The notes: generated from the sequence alone by a model not told the origin. Counted from the first letter of the stretch, positions 29,474-40,082 are shown. The stretch is 55,733 nt of DNA from Gammaproteobacteria bacterium (GCA_030654835.1 JAURWS010000028.1:1-55733), one strand, 5' to 3'. Translations and numbers: made by a program.

Positions 29474-29779
29474 TCAGGCCAGCACATCCAGCCCTTTCGC
29501 CGCTACTAGATTGAGTAGCTTCAGTGAGGGGCCATTCGGTTTTTTCTGGCCTTGCTCCCACTTCTGAATTGTCGATTTGCTGGTGTTCAAGTAGGCCGCA
29601 AACACGCCTTGGCTGGCTTTGTTGAGGGTGCGCAACTCCTTGATCTGCTCTGGAGTGTACTTCTTGACAGGCGGCAGACACATGACATCGAACTCTCGCA
29701 TGGTGGCGTCATTCATGACGCCGGTTGCGTGTAAATCCTGTGCGGTTTCGTGAACTGTTGTCAGTATTGATTTACTCAT
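29474..29779 (-). CDS. HigA-type antitoxin / XRE-family regulator
   Basis: A 101-residue DNA-binding protein with a C-terminal helix-turn-helix of the XRE kind (LRTLNKASQGVFAAYLNTSKSTIQKWEQGQKKPNGPS), the usual form of antitoxins that are encoded after a HigB/RelE toxin. The start MSKSIL overlaps the toxin reading frame by 8 bp, so the two are coupled, toxin first. It probably represses its own operon by binding upstream of the toxin gene. Compared with neighbours the pair is somewhat AT-richer, consistent with acquisition. Confidence 0.8.
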   Translation of the reverse strand: MSKSILTTVHETAQDLHATGVMNDATMREFDVMCLPPVKKYTPEQIKELRTLNKASQGVFAAYLNTSKSTIQKWEQGQKKPNGPSLKLLNLVAAKGLDVLA

Positions 29780-30146
29780 TGGGTATAACCTCAATCAGTG
29801 CCCCTGCCAGTACCAGATCGTTCAGAGTTTGGTCACTGTATGCAAGTAACTCTTTCGCGAGACGCTTCAATGCGATCAACTCGTCATCGCCTACGTTGTC
29901 TCTTGCGCTCTTGGTGAAGCCGTACACAAAAAAAGTTCTTTCGTTCAAATGGTAGACCAGCAGTGTACGAGCTCCACGACTTTTCCCGTGTGCTCTCAGT
30001 GCCAGTCGCTTCTTGAATACATGACCGCCAAGATTGGCGTCAACCAATCCTCTTTCCATTTCATCTACTGCTGAGCGCAGAAATGTGTCTTCGATATCGT
30101 GCGCAGCAGCCCACCTGCAGAACGTCCTGTTCTTGAAAATCCGCAT
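29772..30146 (-). CDS. RelE/HigB-type toxin of a type II toxin-antitoxin pair
   Basis: A 124-residue basic protein starting MRIFKNRTFCRWAA, with the family pattern of the PF06296-like RelE group: AVDEMERGLVDANLGGHVFKKRLA, GKSRGARTLLVY, RTFFVYGFTKSARDNV and the helix ELIALKRLAKELL. Such toxins cut mRNA on the ribosome. ATG 30146 has AAGGAG six bases upstream; the longer frame does not. The toxin gene precedes and overlaps the antitoxin gene, as in higBA. Confidence 0.8.
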   Translation of the reverse strand: MRIFKNRTFCRWAAAHDIEDTFLRSAVDEMERGLVDANLGGHVFKKRLALRAHGKSRGARTLLVYHLNERTFFVYGFTKSARDNVGDDELIALKRLAKELLAYSDQTLNDLVLAGALIEVIPNE

Positions 30147-30319
30147 CCCATGCTCCTTAAGATGCCCATTAGTATGCCACTTAGTGCTATATTTTGCCAA
30201 ATCAACATGGGTGCTTAGCCAGTCGCCGCTTGCTCAAAAATGAGCCGCATTGCAGATTAAAGATAGCTCATCGGCGGATTGTTGCCATGTTGGCCAACGC
30301 GCCGTTCGAAACCCTGGCC

Positions 30320-31141
30320 TCACCCCGGAAAGAACACACTTCCCCCCTCATAAGCGACCTGTCTGATCGCGCAGCCATAAGCGCGTGACAGATTTTCCGG
30401 CGTCAGTATGTCGTGAGTGGTTCCCAGCAGAAATTCACCGTCCCCGGTTAGCAAGAGAATCTGGTCGCAGAAGCGTGCGGCCAGATTGATGTCGTGGGTG
30501 GCCATGCACAGGCCGAGGCCCTCCGAGACTACGCGCCGACGGATGACTTCCAGCGATCTGATCTGGAAGGCGATATCAAGATGATTGCCCGGCTCGTCGA
30601 GCAGATAGAGTTGCGGGCGTTGCGCCAGCAATGTGGCGATCGCCACGCGCTGACGTTCACCACCGGACAGCGTCGTGATGTCACGTTCCATCAATGCTTC
30701 GAGATTCATCGCAGTGAGCGCGGCGCGGGCTTCGGCAATATCGTCGGCGTCTTCCCAGCGCCAGCGTGCCAGATGGGGATGACGGCCGAGCAGGGCAGTC
30801 TCCATCACCGTCGCTGGCATATCGTCGTTGTCGCTCTGGAATAGAATGCCGAGGCGGGTGGCCAATTCTCTTCTGGACCATGCGTTCAGTTCACGGCCGA
30901 GAATCATGATGTCGCCGCTGTCGGTCGGGCGCAGATTGATGAGTGTGTGCAGCAGCGATGTCTTGCCGGTGCCATTCTGGCCCAGCACTCCCAGGCACTG
31001 CCCGGCTTCGATAGTCAGATTGAGATCACGAAAGAGTTCACGGGCTCCCATTGCCACGCTGAGCGCGCGTGTCTGCAGGATCGGCGTGTTCCGGGGGCTG
31101 TTTATTGAGTCTTTCCTTAAAGAGTTGCTCGCCATGGACAT
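30320..31141 (-). CDS. ABC importer ATP-binding protein, FecE/BtuD type
   Basis: A 273-residue nucleotide-binding subunit with Walker A GQNGTGKTS, Q-loop LFQSDNDD, signature LSGGERQRVAIA, Walker B LYLLDEPGNHLD and the H-loop MATHDIN. It resembles the ATPases of iron-siderophore and cobalamin importers. Starts at GTG 31144, ATG 31141 or ATG 31135 are possible; ATG 31141 overlaps the permease stop by one base (TGATG). No substrate-binding protein or TonB receptor gene is adjacent, so the substrate cannot be stated. Confidence 0.87.
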   Translation of the reverse strand: MSMASNSLRKDSINSPRNTPILQTRALSVAMGARELFRDLNLTIEAGQCLGVLGQNGTGKTSLLHTLINLRPTDSGDIMILGRELNAWSRRELATRLGILFQSDNDDMPATVMETALLGRHPHLARWRWEDADDIAEARAALTAMNLEALMERDITTLSGGERQRVAIATLLAQRPQLYLLDEPGNHLDIAFQIRSLEVIRRRVVSEGLGLCMATHDINLAARFCDQILLLTGDGEFLLGTTHDILTPENLSRAYGCAIRQVAYEGGSVFFPG

Positions 31142-32130
31142 CACTCGGCACTGCGCTGCTGACTGCGCCGCAGAATGAGCAGGAAGGTCGGCACGCCGAT
31201 GATGGCGGTGACCACACCCACCGGCAATTGCAGTGGCGCGACTATCGAGCGTGCAAAACTGTCGGCAATCATCAGGAAGCTCCCGCCTAGCAAGACCGAC
31301 GCGGGAATCAGTACGCGGTGATCACGGGCGCCGAGCAGGCGCAGCATGTGCGGGATCACGAGTCCCACAAAGCCAATTGAGCCAGCGATAGTGACCGCAC
31401 AGGCGGTCAACACAGAGGCCGTAAAATACAGAATCAGTTTGAGGCGGGCGACATCCACCCCCAGTGCCGCCGCTTGCAGATCGCCTCTGGCCAGCACGTT
31501 CAGCGACCGTGCCTGCAGCATCATCAGCACGAACCCCGCCAGCAGAATCAACGCGCTGAGTAGCCCGGCGCGGCTCTGGCTCAGGTCTCCCATCAGCCAG
31601 AACAACATGCTGTATACGCTGTTGTTGGAACTCGTGGTGAGCAGGATGTTGATCATGGCACCCCAGCCAGCGGAGACCACCACGCCGGTCAGCAACAGGC
31701 GCGTTGCCGACCACTGGTAACGTGAACGTGCCAGACCAAACACGATAAGGATGGACAGCATCGCACCGCCAAATGCCGCGTTGGACACCCAGGCGCCACT
31801 CAAGCCGAGCAGTATGGTAGCCAGCGCGGCGACGGCCGCACCGCCGGAAATGCCGAGAATATAAGGGTCGGCGAGCGGGTTGCGCAGCAGCACCTGCATG
31901 ATGACGCCTGAGAGTGCCAACAGGCCCCCGGTGATGAAGGCCGCGACACTGCGAGGAATGCGCAACTCATACAGCACCTGTTGCTGTAGTCCGGCCTCGG
32001 GGTTGAAGAATTGTTGCAGCACAGCTCCCGGGCCCAGATCGACGCTGCCGCTGCTGAACGAGACGAGAAAGCTGAACGCTGTCAGCACCAGCAGCAGTGC
32101 CAGCAGTATGTAATGGTGACGCGTTATCAA
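31141..32130 (-). CDS. FecCD-family ABC importer permease
   Basis: A 329-residue polytopic permease with the FecCD hallmarks LRIPRSVAAFITGGLLALSG, NPLADPYILGISGGAA, LPVGVVTAIIGVPTFLLIL and GSIGFVGLVIPHMLR. It should import a siderophore, heme or cobalamin with the ATPase that follows. The start is TTG at 32130 (MITRHHY), seven bases after the hydrolase stop. Downstream ATPase overlaps. The periplasmic binding protein must be elsewhere. Confidence 0.88.
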   Translation of the reverse strand: MITRHHYILLALLLVLTAFSFLVSFSSGSVDLGPGAVLQQFFNPEAGLQQQVLYELRIPRSVAAFITGGLLALSGVIMQVLLRNPLADPYILGISGGAAVAALATILLGLSGAWVSNAAFGGAMLSILIVFGLARSRYQWSATRLLLTGVVVSAGWGAMINILLTTSSNNSVYSMLFWLMGDLSQSRAGLLSALILLAGFVLMMLQARSLNVLARGDLQAAALGVDVARLKLILYFTASVLTACAVTIAGSIGFVGLVIPHMLRLLGARDHRVLIPASVLLGGSFLMIADSFARSIVAPLQLPVGVVTAIIGVPTFLLILRRSQQRSAE

Positions 32131-32136
32131 TTATTG

Positions 32137-33840
32137 CTATCCCACGGGGAATTGCGTGGCCTGGCCGGCCACGATGTACCAGCTGACAAACAGCGCGTTG
32201 ATGAACGCTCCGGGAAGATAGCTGGCAGTGCGACGATACGTGTAGGTGCTGATGATAGCGACGATCGTCAGCAAGGGCACGAACTGTATCATCACGATGG
32301 TGTTCAACGACTCCGCAGGCGTCAGCAGCGTGCCACGCAGAAACAGATTGCCATACTGCAGCAGCAGAAATGCCAGGAACCCGCCAGCAAGGGCCAGTAC
32401 ATTGCCGACGTATTGATTGCGACGCGAATCGCCAAAGATCGTCAGCCCACTGTGCATGGCGCGCAGTGCGAGCAGGAAGAAGCCGGTAAAGGGCAGCAGA
32501 TACACGAGCATGATCTGGAACTGCGTCAAACTGAGCGCCTTGACACCGACGAACCAGAAACGGAAATCGATCATGAAGAAGAACTGTGCGAGCAACACGG
32601 CCAGATAGCCGATGCTCACGGTGGCGAGGCTGATCAGCAGCATTGGCCCCTGTGCCTGTGTGAATCGTACCGGCGCGGCACGCAGCACCATTCCCATGCC
32701 CGTAAATATCAGCCCGTTCACCACGCCCCAGAATGCTACCTGCGTCGTAATGGTCTGTGGCAGCCATGCCGACGCGCCCAGCAATTGTCCGCCCCAGCGC
32801 ATCAGCGGATAGAAGGTGAGCACGGGAATCAAGGCACTGAGCGTGGCGGTCAACCACCAGCGTCCCGAGCGGCTGGAGTGCGCGAAGGTGTCAGGATAGT
32901 TTCTCAGGCGTGCAAAGGCGGGGGTCGCCAACAGCAGATTGAAACTGCCACACAGCAACACCACGAAACCGATCAGCGCCAGCAATGTGCCCAGCTCCTT
33001 GAAAAACCAGATCTGGTCCGAGGCCGGACGTGGAGTGCCCCCTTCCAGAGTCTGTGCGAACCAGTCCAGCGCATGCCCGATGGCGACATGCGAGATATGG
33101 TCGCCGGGATGAGTGACGGGTGGCGAATGCAGAATGCGGGCCGTGCCCTGAGCGATGTCGCCATACAGTCGCTCGGTGACGACTGTGCTGTCGACGCCGA
33201 ACAGCGTCTGCAGATTCGCACTGTTGCCGACCTCGCCGCCACGGGGCACCTGCCACATGGTGGGCGCAAATTCATCAAACTGGGAAAACACCACGGCAAC
33301 ATTGCGTGGCCAATTGGGAGTGCCCGGAGCTGACCTGCCGCCACCCGTGCTGGAGCCCTCCAGCACCATGGCCTTGTATCCGTCCGGAAAGGCATTGGCG
33401 GCTGCGAGTATTGTCCAGCCACCCATCGAGTGGCCTTCAAGCCCGATGTTGTCCTTGTCGACGATGTCCAGACTGCGCAGATACGAGAGGCCTGCCGGGC
33501 CGCCGTAACCATTGGCGAAGGCGGGTGCGTCGGAATAACCATGGCCAGCCTGATCCATCGCCAGCACCACATAACCGCGTCGTGCAAATTCGATGGCGAA
33601 ACCGGACTGCACTTCGCGGGAATTGATGTATCCGTGGACCGCCAGAATGCCAGGCGCGGGCGTTTGCGGCGTAACACCCGCAGGAATATAGAGGTGAGCA
33701 GCGAGAGTCTTGCCACCGCTGCCCGTGAAGCGCACATCTTTGATGGTGATACCGCCAGAGGTCTGAATGAAGTGTGCCAGCAGAGAGCCAAGCAGAATCA
33801 GGACCCATCCACACACGAACGTGCGCCAGTATCGCTGCAT
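32137..33840 (-). CDS. Alpha/beta hydrolase with a C-terminal polytopic membrane domain
   Basis: A 567-residue protein in two parts. After a signal-anchor helix (about 7-25), residues about 35-290 form an alpha/beta hydrolase with HGYINSREVQ and the nucleophile elbow GLEGHSMGGW; the acid and histidine may lie in the PGDHISHVAIGHALDWF region. Residues about 300-567 carry roughly eight transmembrane helices. ATG 33840 has AAGGA upstream and is preferred over a start 25 codons earlier. It lies just upstream of the ABC permease and may be co-transcribed. The substrate is unknown; an esterase or thioesterase acting on an imported compound is conceivable. Confidence 0.7.
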   Translation of the reverse strand: MQRYWRTFVCGWVLILLGSLLAHFIQTSGGITIKDVRFTGSGGKTLAAHLYIPAGVTPQTPAPGILAVHGYINSREVQSGFAIEFARRGYVVLAMDQAGHGYSDAPAFANGYGGPAGLSYLRSLDIVDKDNIGLEGHSMGGWTILAAANAFPDGYKAMVLEGSSTGGGRSAPGTPNWPRNVAVVFSQFDEFAPTMWQVPRGGEVGNSANLQTLFGVDSTVVTERLYGDIAQGTARILHSPPVTHPGDHISHVAIGHALDWFAQTLEGGTPRPASDQIWFFKELGTLLALIGFVVLLCGSFNLLLATPAFARLRNYPDTFAHSSRSGRWWLTATLSALIPVLTFYPLMRWGGQLLGASAWLPQTITTQVAFWGVVNGLIFTGMGMVLRAAPVRFTQAQGPMLLISLATVSIGYLAVLLAQFFFMIDFRFWFVGVKALSLTQFQIMLVYLLPFTGFFLLALRAMHSGLTIFGDSRRNQYVGNVLALAGGFLAFLLLQYGNLFLRGTLLTPAESLNTIVMIQFVPLLTIVAIISTYTYRRTASYLPGAFINALFVSWYIVAGQATQFPVG

Positions 33841-33911
33841 ATTGTTATTGTCCTTGCAGAGGTGGTTTTTGACTTGATGGACAGGAATGGTAAGGGATCG
33901 GCCCGCTGGCT

Positions 33912-34889
33912 TCAATCAATGCTTTTGAGTTGATCTCGAATCGCGCTTCGCATGTCAATGCGCTGCAGAATGGCCTCGTTAACGCTGCAATTGAGCCCGT
34001 GACTGCGGGCCAATTCACACAGATAACCGTTCAGCTGCGATAGCTCGGACACCTTGCCGCGTCGAAAATCCTGCAGAGTCGAGGAGAAATTCTGCGCGGT
34101 TGCCGTGAGCACGGCATCCACCTGCGTGACCAGTTTGTCGAGTGTCGGCGTCTCCGGCAGCGCGGCGTACAGCGCTTCGATCTCGGCACACAGAGCGAGC
34201 AATTCTCCATGTGCCTGCGGGTGCGTCAACAGCTCGCCATTGCGGCAGTCATAGATGACGGTGAGGGCATTGACCGCGCAGTTGATTGCCAGCTTGCGCC
34301 AAAGCCGACCCTCGATATCCGGATCCGTCCTGATGCCCATGGCGGCAACTGGCAGACTCTGCAAGAGTGCGGAGTCAAGAGTGTCAGCGAGGCCGAGTCG
34401 TCCCAGCCAGGTCTCTCCACTGCCCGCATGAACGACATGCAGCGGCGCGCGCAACCATGCCCCCTGGCTTGTGCTGAGACAATAGACTCGCTGTGCGCCG
34501 AAGAAGGCTGACGCGCGTCGCTGTGCCTTGATGCCATTCTGCAGAAGCACGATGTGGGTGTGTGGAGCAATGGCGTGATGCACACTGTCGAGCGCGGCCT
34601 CAACGTCCTGCGCCTTGGTGGCGACCAACAGTCGCTGGATCGGCATCACCACATCCGCTGCGATCTGTGCCTGCACAGGAATGCGTTGCAACACTCCGTC
34701 TTCTTCCAGCGTGATTTGGCCGCCCGCTTCCGCATGGCGTCGGAGGTCCCCTTCGCCGCGCAGCAGAAGGGTTATCCTGGCACCATGCTGCGCAAGGCGT
34801 GCGGCCCACAGGCAACCCATGGCGCCTGCGCCGAGGACGTGCCAGTGAGGATGCTGCGGAGGGGTGTGAGTTGAAGGTGTTGGGTTGAT
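33912..34889 (-). CDS. panE: 2-Dehydropantoate 2-reductase (PanE/ApbA family), probable ATC start
   Basis: NADPH-dependent ketopantoate reductase of the pantothenate pathway. The C-terminal domain is complete (NCAVNALTVI, SSTLQDFRRGKVSELSQLNGYL). The first in-frame ATG (34820) would begin inside the Rossmann fingerprint and remove VLGAGA of HVLGAGAMG; translation must start earlier. Between that ATG and the upstream in-frame TGA there is no ATG, GTG or TTG; the only near-start codon with a ribosome site (AAGGA, 8-base spacing) is ATC at 34889, giving 325 residues. A sequencing error or a decaying gene are alternatives. Confidence 0.75.
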   Translation of the reverse strand: MNPTPSTHTPPQHPHWHVLGAGAMGCLWAARLAQHGARITLLLRGEGDLRRHAEAGGQITLEEDGVLQRIPVQAQIAADVVMPIQRLLVATKAQDVEAALDSVHHAIAPHTHIVLLQNGIKAQRRASAFFGAQRVYCLSTSQGAWLRAPLHVVHAGSGETWLGRLGLADTLDSALLQSLPVAAMGIRTDPDIEGRLWRKLAINCAVNALTVIYDCRNGELLTHPQAHGELLALCAEIEALYAALPETPTLDKLVTQVDAVLTATAQNFSSTLQDFRRGKVSELSQLNGYLCELARSHGLNCSVNEAILQRIDMRSAIRDQLKSID

Positions 34890-34926
34890 GGTGTTTTTCC
34901 TTCAGAGATGATCAGGCGAGCGTTTA

Positions 34927-35008
34927 ATCGCGGGCGGGCCCGCTCCCACAATGTCAGTTCGGGGCAATCGCGGGCGGGCCTTTATGCCCTTTGGGTACGC
35001 TCCCACAT
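34927..35008. repeat. Two REP-like palindromic units
   Basis: Unit 1 (34927-34950) reads ATCGCGGGCGGGCC followed by CGCTCCCACA. Unit 2 (34967-35008) starts identically but carries a 17-base insertion (TTTATGCCCTTTGGGTA) in the loop before CGCTCCCACA. Both belong to the same class as the units at 37.8, 40.1, 44.9 and 51.9 kb. Confidence 0.75.
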
Positions 35009-35077
35009 CCGGGCGCGCGGTGGTAGTATGGCGCGCATGTTTGCGTTTTCAGTGAAAGAGAGTCAAGAGGTCAGATC

Positions 35078-35560
35078 ATGCCATCGTTCGACATCGTGTC
35101 AGAAGTAGATATGCCGGAAGTGAACAACGCCTTGGATCAGGCACGCCGTGAAGTCGGCACCCGTTTCGATTTCAAGGGCGTCGATGCCACCTTCGAGATA
35201 AAAGACAAGGAAATCACGCTCACGGCGGAGTCCGACTTTCAGCTGGAGCAAATGCTGGACATCCTCAAGGGCAAGATGGTCAAGCGCAATGTCGATGTGA
35301 AATCTCTGGAGGTTGGTGAGCCGAAGCAATCCGGCAAGCAGGCCTTGCAGATCGTCACCATTCAGCAGGGCATCGAGGCCGACGTGGCCCGCAAGCTTGT
35401 GAAGATCATCAAAGAATCCAAGTGCAAGGTGCAGGCCGCCATTCAGGGCGACAAACTGCGCGTCACCGGCAAGAAGCGTGACGACCTGCAGGAATGCATC
35501 GCGCTGGTTCGTGAGAGCAGTCTCGACGTCCCCGTCCAATTCAACAACTTCAGGGATTGA
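35078..35560 (+). CDS. yajQ: YajQ-family nucleotide-binding protein
   Basis: A 160-residue soluble protein beginning [22 protein letters not shown], the family start, with two ferredoxin-like halves and the end [10 protein letters not shown]. YajQ proteins bind nucleotides or RNA, and some bind cyclic di-GMP and act as effectors; which of these applies here cannot be told. AGAGG lies about 10 bases before the ATG. The stop is close to the start of the following AmpG-type gene. Confidence 0.93.
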   Translation: MPSFDIVSEVDMPEVNNALDQARREVGTRFDFKGVDATFEIKDKEITLTAESDFQLEQMLDILKGKMVKRNVDVKSLEVGEPKQSGKQALQIVTIQQGIEADVARKLVKIIKESKCKVQAAIQGDKLRVTGKKRDDLQECIALVRESSLDVPVQFNNFRD

Positions 35561-35577
35561 GCCTGCCAGAGCCCGAG

Positions 35578-37311
35578 ATGAGCCAAGGGAAAGCAGCGCC
35601 CGCTGTCGGTATGACTACATGGAGAGCCCTGGCTGTCTATCGTGAGCGTACCGCTGTGGTCATGCTTCTGCTTGGCTTCGCTGCCGGTCTGCCCTTCCTG
35701 CTGATTTTCGACACGCTCTCCGTCTGGCTGCGCCAATCCGGCCTGTCGCTGCAAACCATCTCCATCTTTGCGCTCGCTACTCTTAGCTATGCGCTCAAGT
35801 TCGTCTGGGCGCCGCTGATCGACCGCATTCGTCTGCCGGTGCTCGACCGCCTGCTCGGCAAGCGCCGCGCGTGGATGCTGGCGATGCAGGTGTTGATCAT
35901 CATCGGCCTGTGGCTGATAGCAGGATCGAGCCCTGAACTCAGTATCTGGCGTGTCGGTGCGCTCGCGGCCTTCGTGGGTTTCGCCGGTGCGACGCAGGAC
36001 ATCGCCATCGACGCGTGGAGGATCGAGGCGGTGGATGAAAGCCGTTCCGGTGCGATGGCGGCTGCTTACCAGTGGGGCTATCGTCTGGCGATGATCGTGG
36101 CTGGGGCCGTGCCGCTGTTTCTGGCGGAGGCGTTCAGCTGGAATTTTTCCTACGCGGTCATGGCGGGGCTGATGGGCATCGGCATGGTGGGTGTCCTGCT
36201 CGCGCCGCGCGAGCGTGTCAGCGAGGTATCCCCCCGCCCTTTGGGCAGTCTGGCCAGTGATCTGCCAAGTCGACCACTGACTGAATTCCTGGAATGGGCG
36301 CTGCGACTGGCATTGATTCTGGTGGCGGCCCTCATCATGGGCTCCGGCCTGTCTGGAAACGCGGTGCTGCTGCAGGACGTATTGCGCCTGTTCGGCGCTT
36401 CGGCGGAGAGTGGAGAGGCGTTGCTGGTCGCCTGGCGAACCGTGCCCGGTGGTGTCTATCTGCAGGTGGCGGCGGTGCTGCTGGGGCTTGGCCTGCTGGC
36501 GCTTGCGTGTCTGCCGCTGCCCGGCGTGAAGACCCGCCCCGGCGTTCATCTGAAGATGGCTTATGGCGAACCGCTGGGCAACTTTTTCGCGCGCTTCGGT
36601 ACCCGGCTCGGGGCGCTCATTCTGGCGTTAATCTGCCTGTATCGTCTTTCGGATTTCGTGCTGAACCTCATGGGGCCTTTCTATCTGGACCTGGGTTTTA
36701 CCCTTAGCGAGATCGCGCAGGTGCGCAAGATCTTCGGCGTGGTGGCACTGATTTCCGGCGTGGCGGTGGGGGGATTCTGCGTGGCACGGCTGGGTGTGCT
36801 GCGCACGATGTTGATTGGTGTATTTGCCAGCCCGTTCTCGAATCTGGTATTCCTGTGGCTGGCGACGCAGGGGCCGGAGCTTGGCGCACTCTATCTGTCG
36901 ATCAGCATCGATAACCTGGCGACCGGATTCGCCGGCACGGCGTTGATCGCCTACATGTCCTCGCTCACCTCGGCTGGTTTCACTGCCACGCAATACGCAT
37001 TGTTCTCGTCACTGTATGCCTTGCTTGGCAAACTGGTCGCTTCGCAGAGCGGTCGCATCGTGGAGGCGTCCGCGCGCTCGGCCGAGGCTGGTGGACCTCT
37101 ATCTGGTCTCATGCCGATGTTTGCCGATTTACCTCCGGAATCCTTGGCTACCGGTGCAGCGACTGCCAGCGTTTCGCCAGCGGCGCTTGGGGCGGGATAT
37201 GCGACATTTTTCATTTATTCATTCGTCATTGGCCTGGTCGCTATCGCGCTGGCCTTCATGGTGGCAAGGCGTCAGCGTGATGTCGAATCTGCCGGTTTGA
37301 GGAGAGAGTAG
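35578..37311 (+). CDS. ampG: AmpG-type muropeptide permease (MFS)
   Basis: Inner-membrane transporter that brings GlcNAc-anhydroMurNAc muropeptides into the cytosol, upstream of AmpD. The 577-residue protein shows about 14 hydrophobic helices and the family sequences GFAAGLPFLLIFDTLSVWLR, YALKFVWAPLIDR, GKRRAWM, and ATQDIAIDAWRIE. ATG 35578 is preferred; an in-frame TTG at 35557 overlaps the yajQ stop but has its purine-rich box only one base away. The stop TAG shares its G with the GTG of fxsA. Confidence 0.9.
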   Translation: MSQGKAAPAVGMTTWRALAVYRERTAVVMLLLGFAAGLPFLLIFDTLSVWLRQSGLSLQTISIFALATLSYALKFVWAPLIDRIRLPVLDRLLGKRRAWMLAMQVLIIIGLWLIAGSSPELSIWRVGALAAFVGFAGATQDIAIDAWRIEAVDESRSGAMAAAYQWGYRLAMIVAGAVPLFLAEAFSWNFSYAVMAGLMGIGMVGVLLAPRERVSEVSPRPLGSLASDLPSRPLTEFLEWALRLALILVAALIMGSGLSGNAVLLQDVLRLFGASAESGEALLVAWRTVPGGVYLQVAAVLLGLGLLALACLPLPGVKTRPGVHLKMAYGEPLGNFFARFGTRLGALILALICLYRLSDFVLNLMGPFYLDLGFTLSEIAQVRKIFGVVALISGVAVGGFCVARLGVLRTMLIGVFASPFSNLVFLWLATQGPELGALYLSISIDNLATGFAGTALIAYMSSLTSAGFTATQYALFSSLYALLGKLVASQSGRIVEASARSAEAGGPLSGLMPMFADLPPESLATGAATASVSPAALGAGYATFFIYSFVIGLVAIALAFMVARRQRDVESAGLRRE

Positions 37312-37787
37312 TGCGTTTTTCTTTGTTCTTCTTCGTGATCATCCCATTCGTGGAGATCATGCTCCTGCTGGAAGTCAGCGAGCGCATCGGCGGCTGGAAT
37401 ACCGTGCTGATGGTGCTGGGTACTGCCGTGCTCGGCATCACTCTGCTGCGTCGGCAGGGCTTCAGCACGATGCTGCGCTTCCAGCAGCGGCTGCGCAGTG
37501 GCGAGTTACCCGCGCAGGAAATCGTCGAGGGCATGCTCATCGCTTTCTGCGGTGCGCTGCTGCTGGCGCCCGGGTTCATCACGGATACCGTCGGCATCCT
37601 CGGGCTGTTGCCGCCGGTGCGCAAGGCGATTGCCAGACGTATTCTGCGCTCGGGCGGCGCGTTCATGAGTGGTGGTCCGTTCGCCATGGGCCGCCAGTTT
37701 CAGTATCGCGAGACGCGTTTCGATGAGGGCGACATCATCGAGGGGGATGTGGTGGATGATGACAAACTGGGAAAGGACCGCGAATAA
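37311..37787 (+). CDS. fxsA: FxsA-family membrane protein
   Basis: A 158-residue inner-membrane protein with the family features PFVEIMLLLEVSERIGGWNT, LLRRQGFSTM, GALLLAPGFITDTVGILGLLPPVR and an acidic C-terminus. In E. coli FxsA overproduction relieves exclusion of phage T7 by the F plasmid; its normal role is unclear. The start GTG 37311 overlaps the ampG stop by one base. A position upstream of groES is common for this family. Confidence 0.9.
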   Translation: MRFSLFFFVIIPFVEIMLLLEVSERIGGWNTVLMVLGTAVLGITLLRRQGFSTMLRFQQRLRSGELPAQEIVEGMLIAFCGALLLAPGFITDTVGILGLLPPVRKAIARRILRSGGAFMSGGPFAMGRQFQYRETRFDEGDIIEGDVVDDDKLGKDRE

Positions 37788-37790
37788 ACC

Positions 37791-37894
37791 TGTGGGAGCG
37801 TGCCTGCACGCGATAAAGTGCCACAAAGCCCGTGGGAGCGTGCCTGCACGCGATAAAGTGCCACAAAGTATCGCGGGCAGGCCCGCTCCCACAG
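37791..37894. repeat. REP cluster with a 40-bp tandem duplication
   Basis: GTGGGAGCGTGCCTGCACGC followed by GATAAAGTGCCACAAAG occurs twice in tandem (from 37792 and from 37832, period 40). It is followed by an inverted unit TATCGCGGGCAGGCCCGCTC ending at 37894. Together they can form alternative hairpins between fxsA and the groES promoter. Confidence 0.85.
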
Positions 37895-37933
37895 GTCAGC
37901 GGAAGAAAATTTGCAATTTTTTCGTGGCAGCCA

Positions 37934-37961
37934 TTGAAATGCCGCGCCGCAGCCCCATCTA
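37934..37961 (+). promoter_or_regulatory. Sigma-32 (heat shock) promoter of groES-groEL
   Basis: TTGAAA (37934-37939), 13-bp spacer, CCCCATCTA (37953-37961). This matches the RpoH consensus (CTTGAAA / CCCCATnT) in both boxes and spacing, about 80 bp before groES. Confidence 0.82.
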
Positions 37962-38040
37962 GTGTCCACCGTTTAAGTTTCAGGGCTCGCGCGCCAGCGG
38001 CGCAAGAGCGCTAATCATTTGAGTCAGGAGATAAAAAGCA

Positions 38041-38331
38041 ATGAAAATCAGACCGTTGCAGGACCGAGTAGTTGTACGACGCAAGGAAGAAGAGACCAAG
38101 TCAGCGGGAGGCATCGTACTGCCTGGTTCGGCTGCCGAGAAACCTGCTCAGGGCGAAGTGCTGGCAGTAGGCCCGGGCAAAGTCATGGAAAATGGCGAAA
38201 AGCGTCCGGTAGACCTGAAGGTCGGTGACATCGTGGTATTCGGCAAATACGCCAGCAACACCGTCAAGATCGACAATGAAGAACTGCTCATCCTTAGCGA
38301 GAGCGAGATCTACGGCGTGATCCTGGCCTGA
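38041..38331 (+). CDS. groES: Co-chaperonin GroES
   Basis: The 96-residue lid of the GroEL chamber. It shows [31 protein letters not shown], the mobile loop, and the C-terminal strand [16 protein letters not shown] ribosome site AGGAG lies upstream of ATG 38041. It is transcribed from the sigma-32 promoter and followed by groEL after 102 bp. Confidence 0.97.
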   Translation: MKIRPLQDRVVVRRKEEETKSAGGIVLPGSAAEKPAQGEVLAVGPGKVMENGEKRPVDLKVGDIVVFGKYASNTVKIDNEELLILSESEIYGVILA

Positions 38332-38362
38332 TCGTCAGGCCCGGCGGTTAACAACAGATTTC

Positions 38363-38392
38363 GCGGAGTGACTCCTCCATACGAGTCTCCGC
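38363..38392 (+). promoter_or_regulatory. groES-groEL intercistronic hairpin
   Basis: GCGGA-(GT)-GACTC (38363-38374) pairs with GAGTC-TCCGC (38383-38392) around an 8-nt loop. With no T-run it is more likely an RNA-processing or stability element than a terminator. Confidence 0.35.
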
Positions 38393-38406
38393 TCAACCGA
38401 CAATGA

Positions 38407-40080
<1,674 letters not shown>

Positions 40081-40082
40081 GC

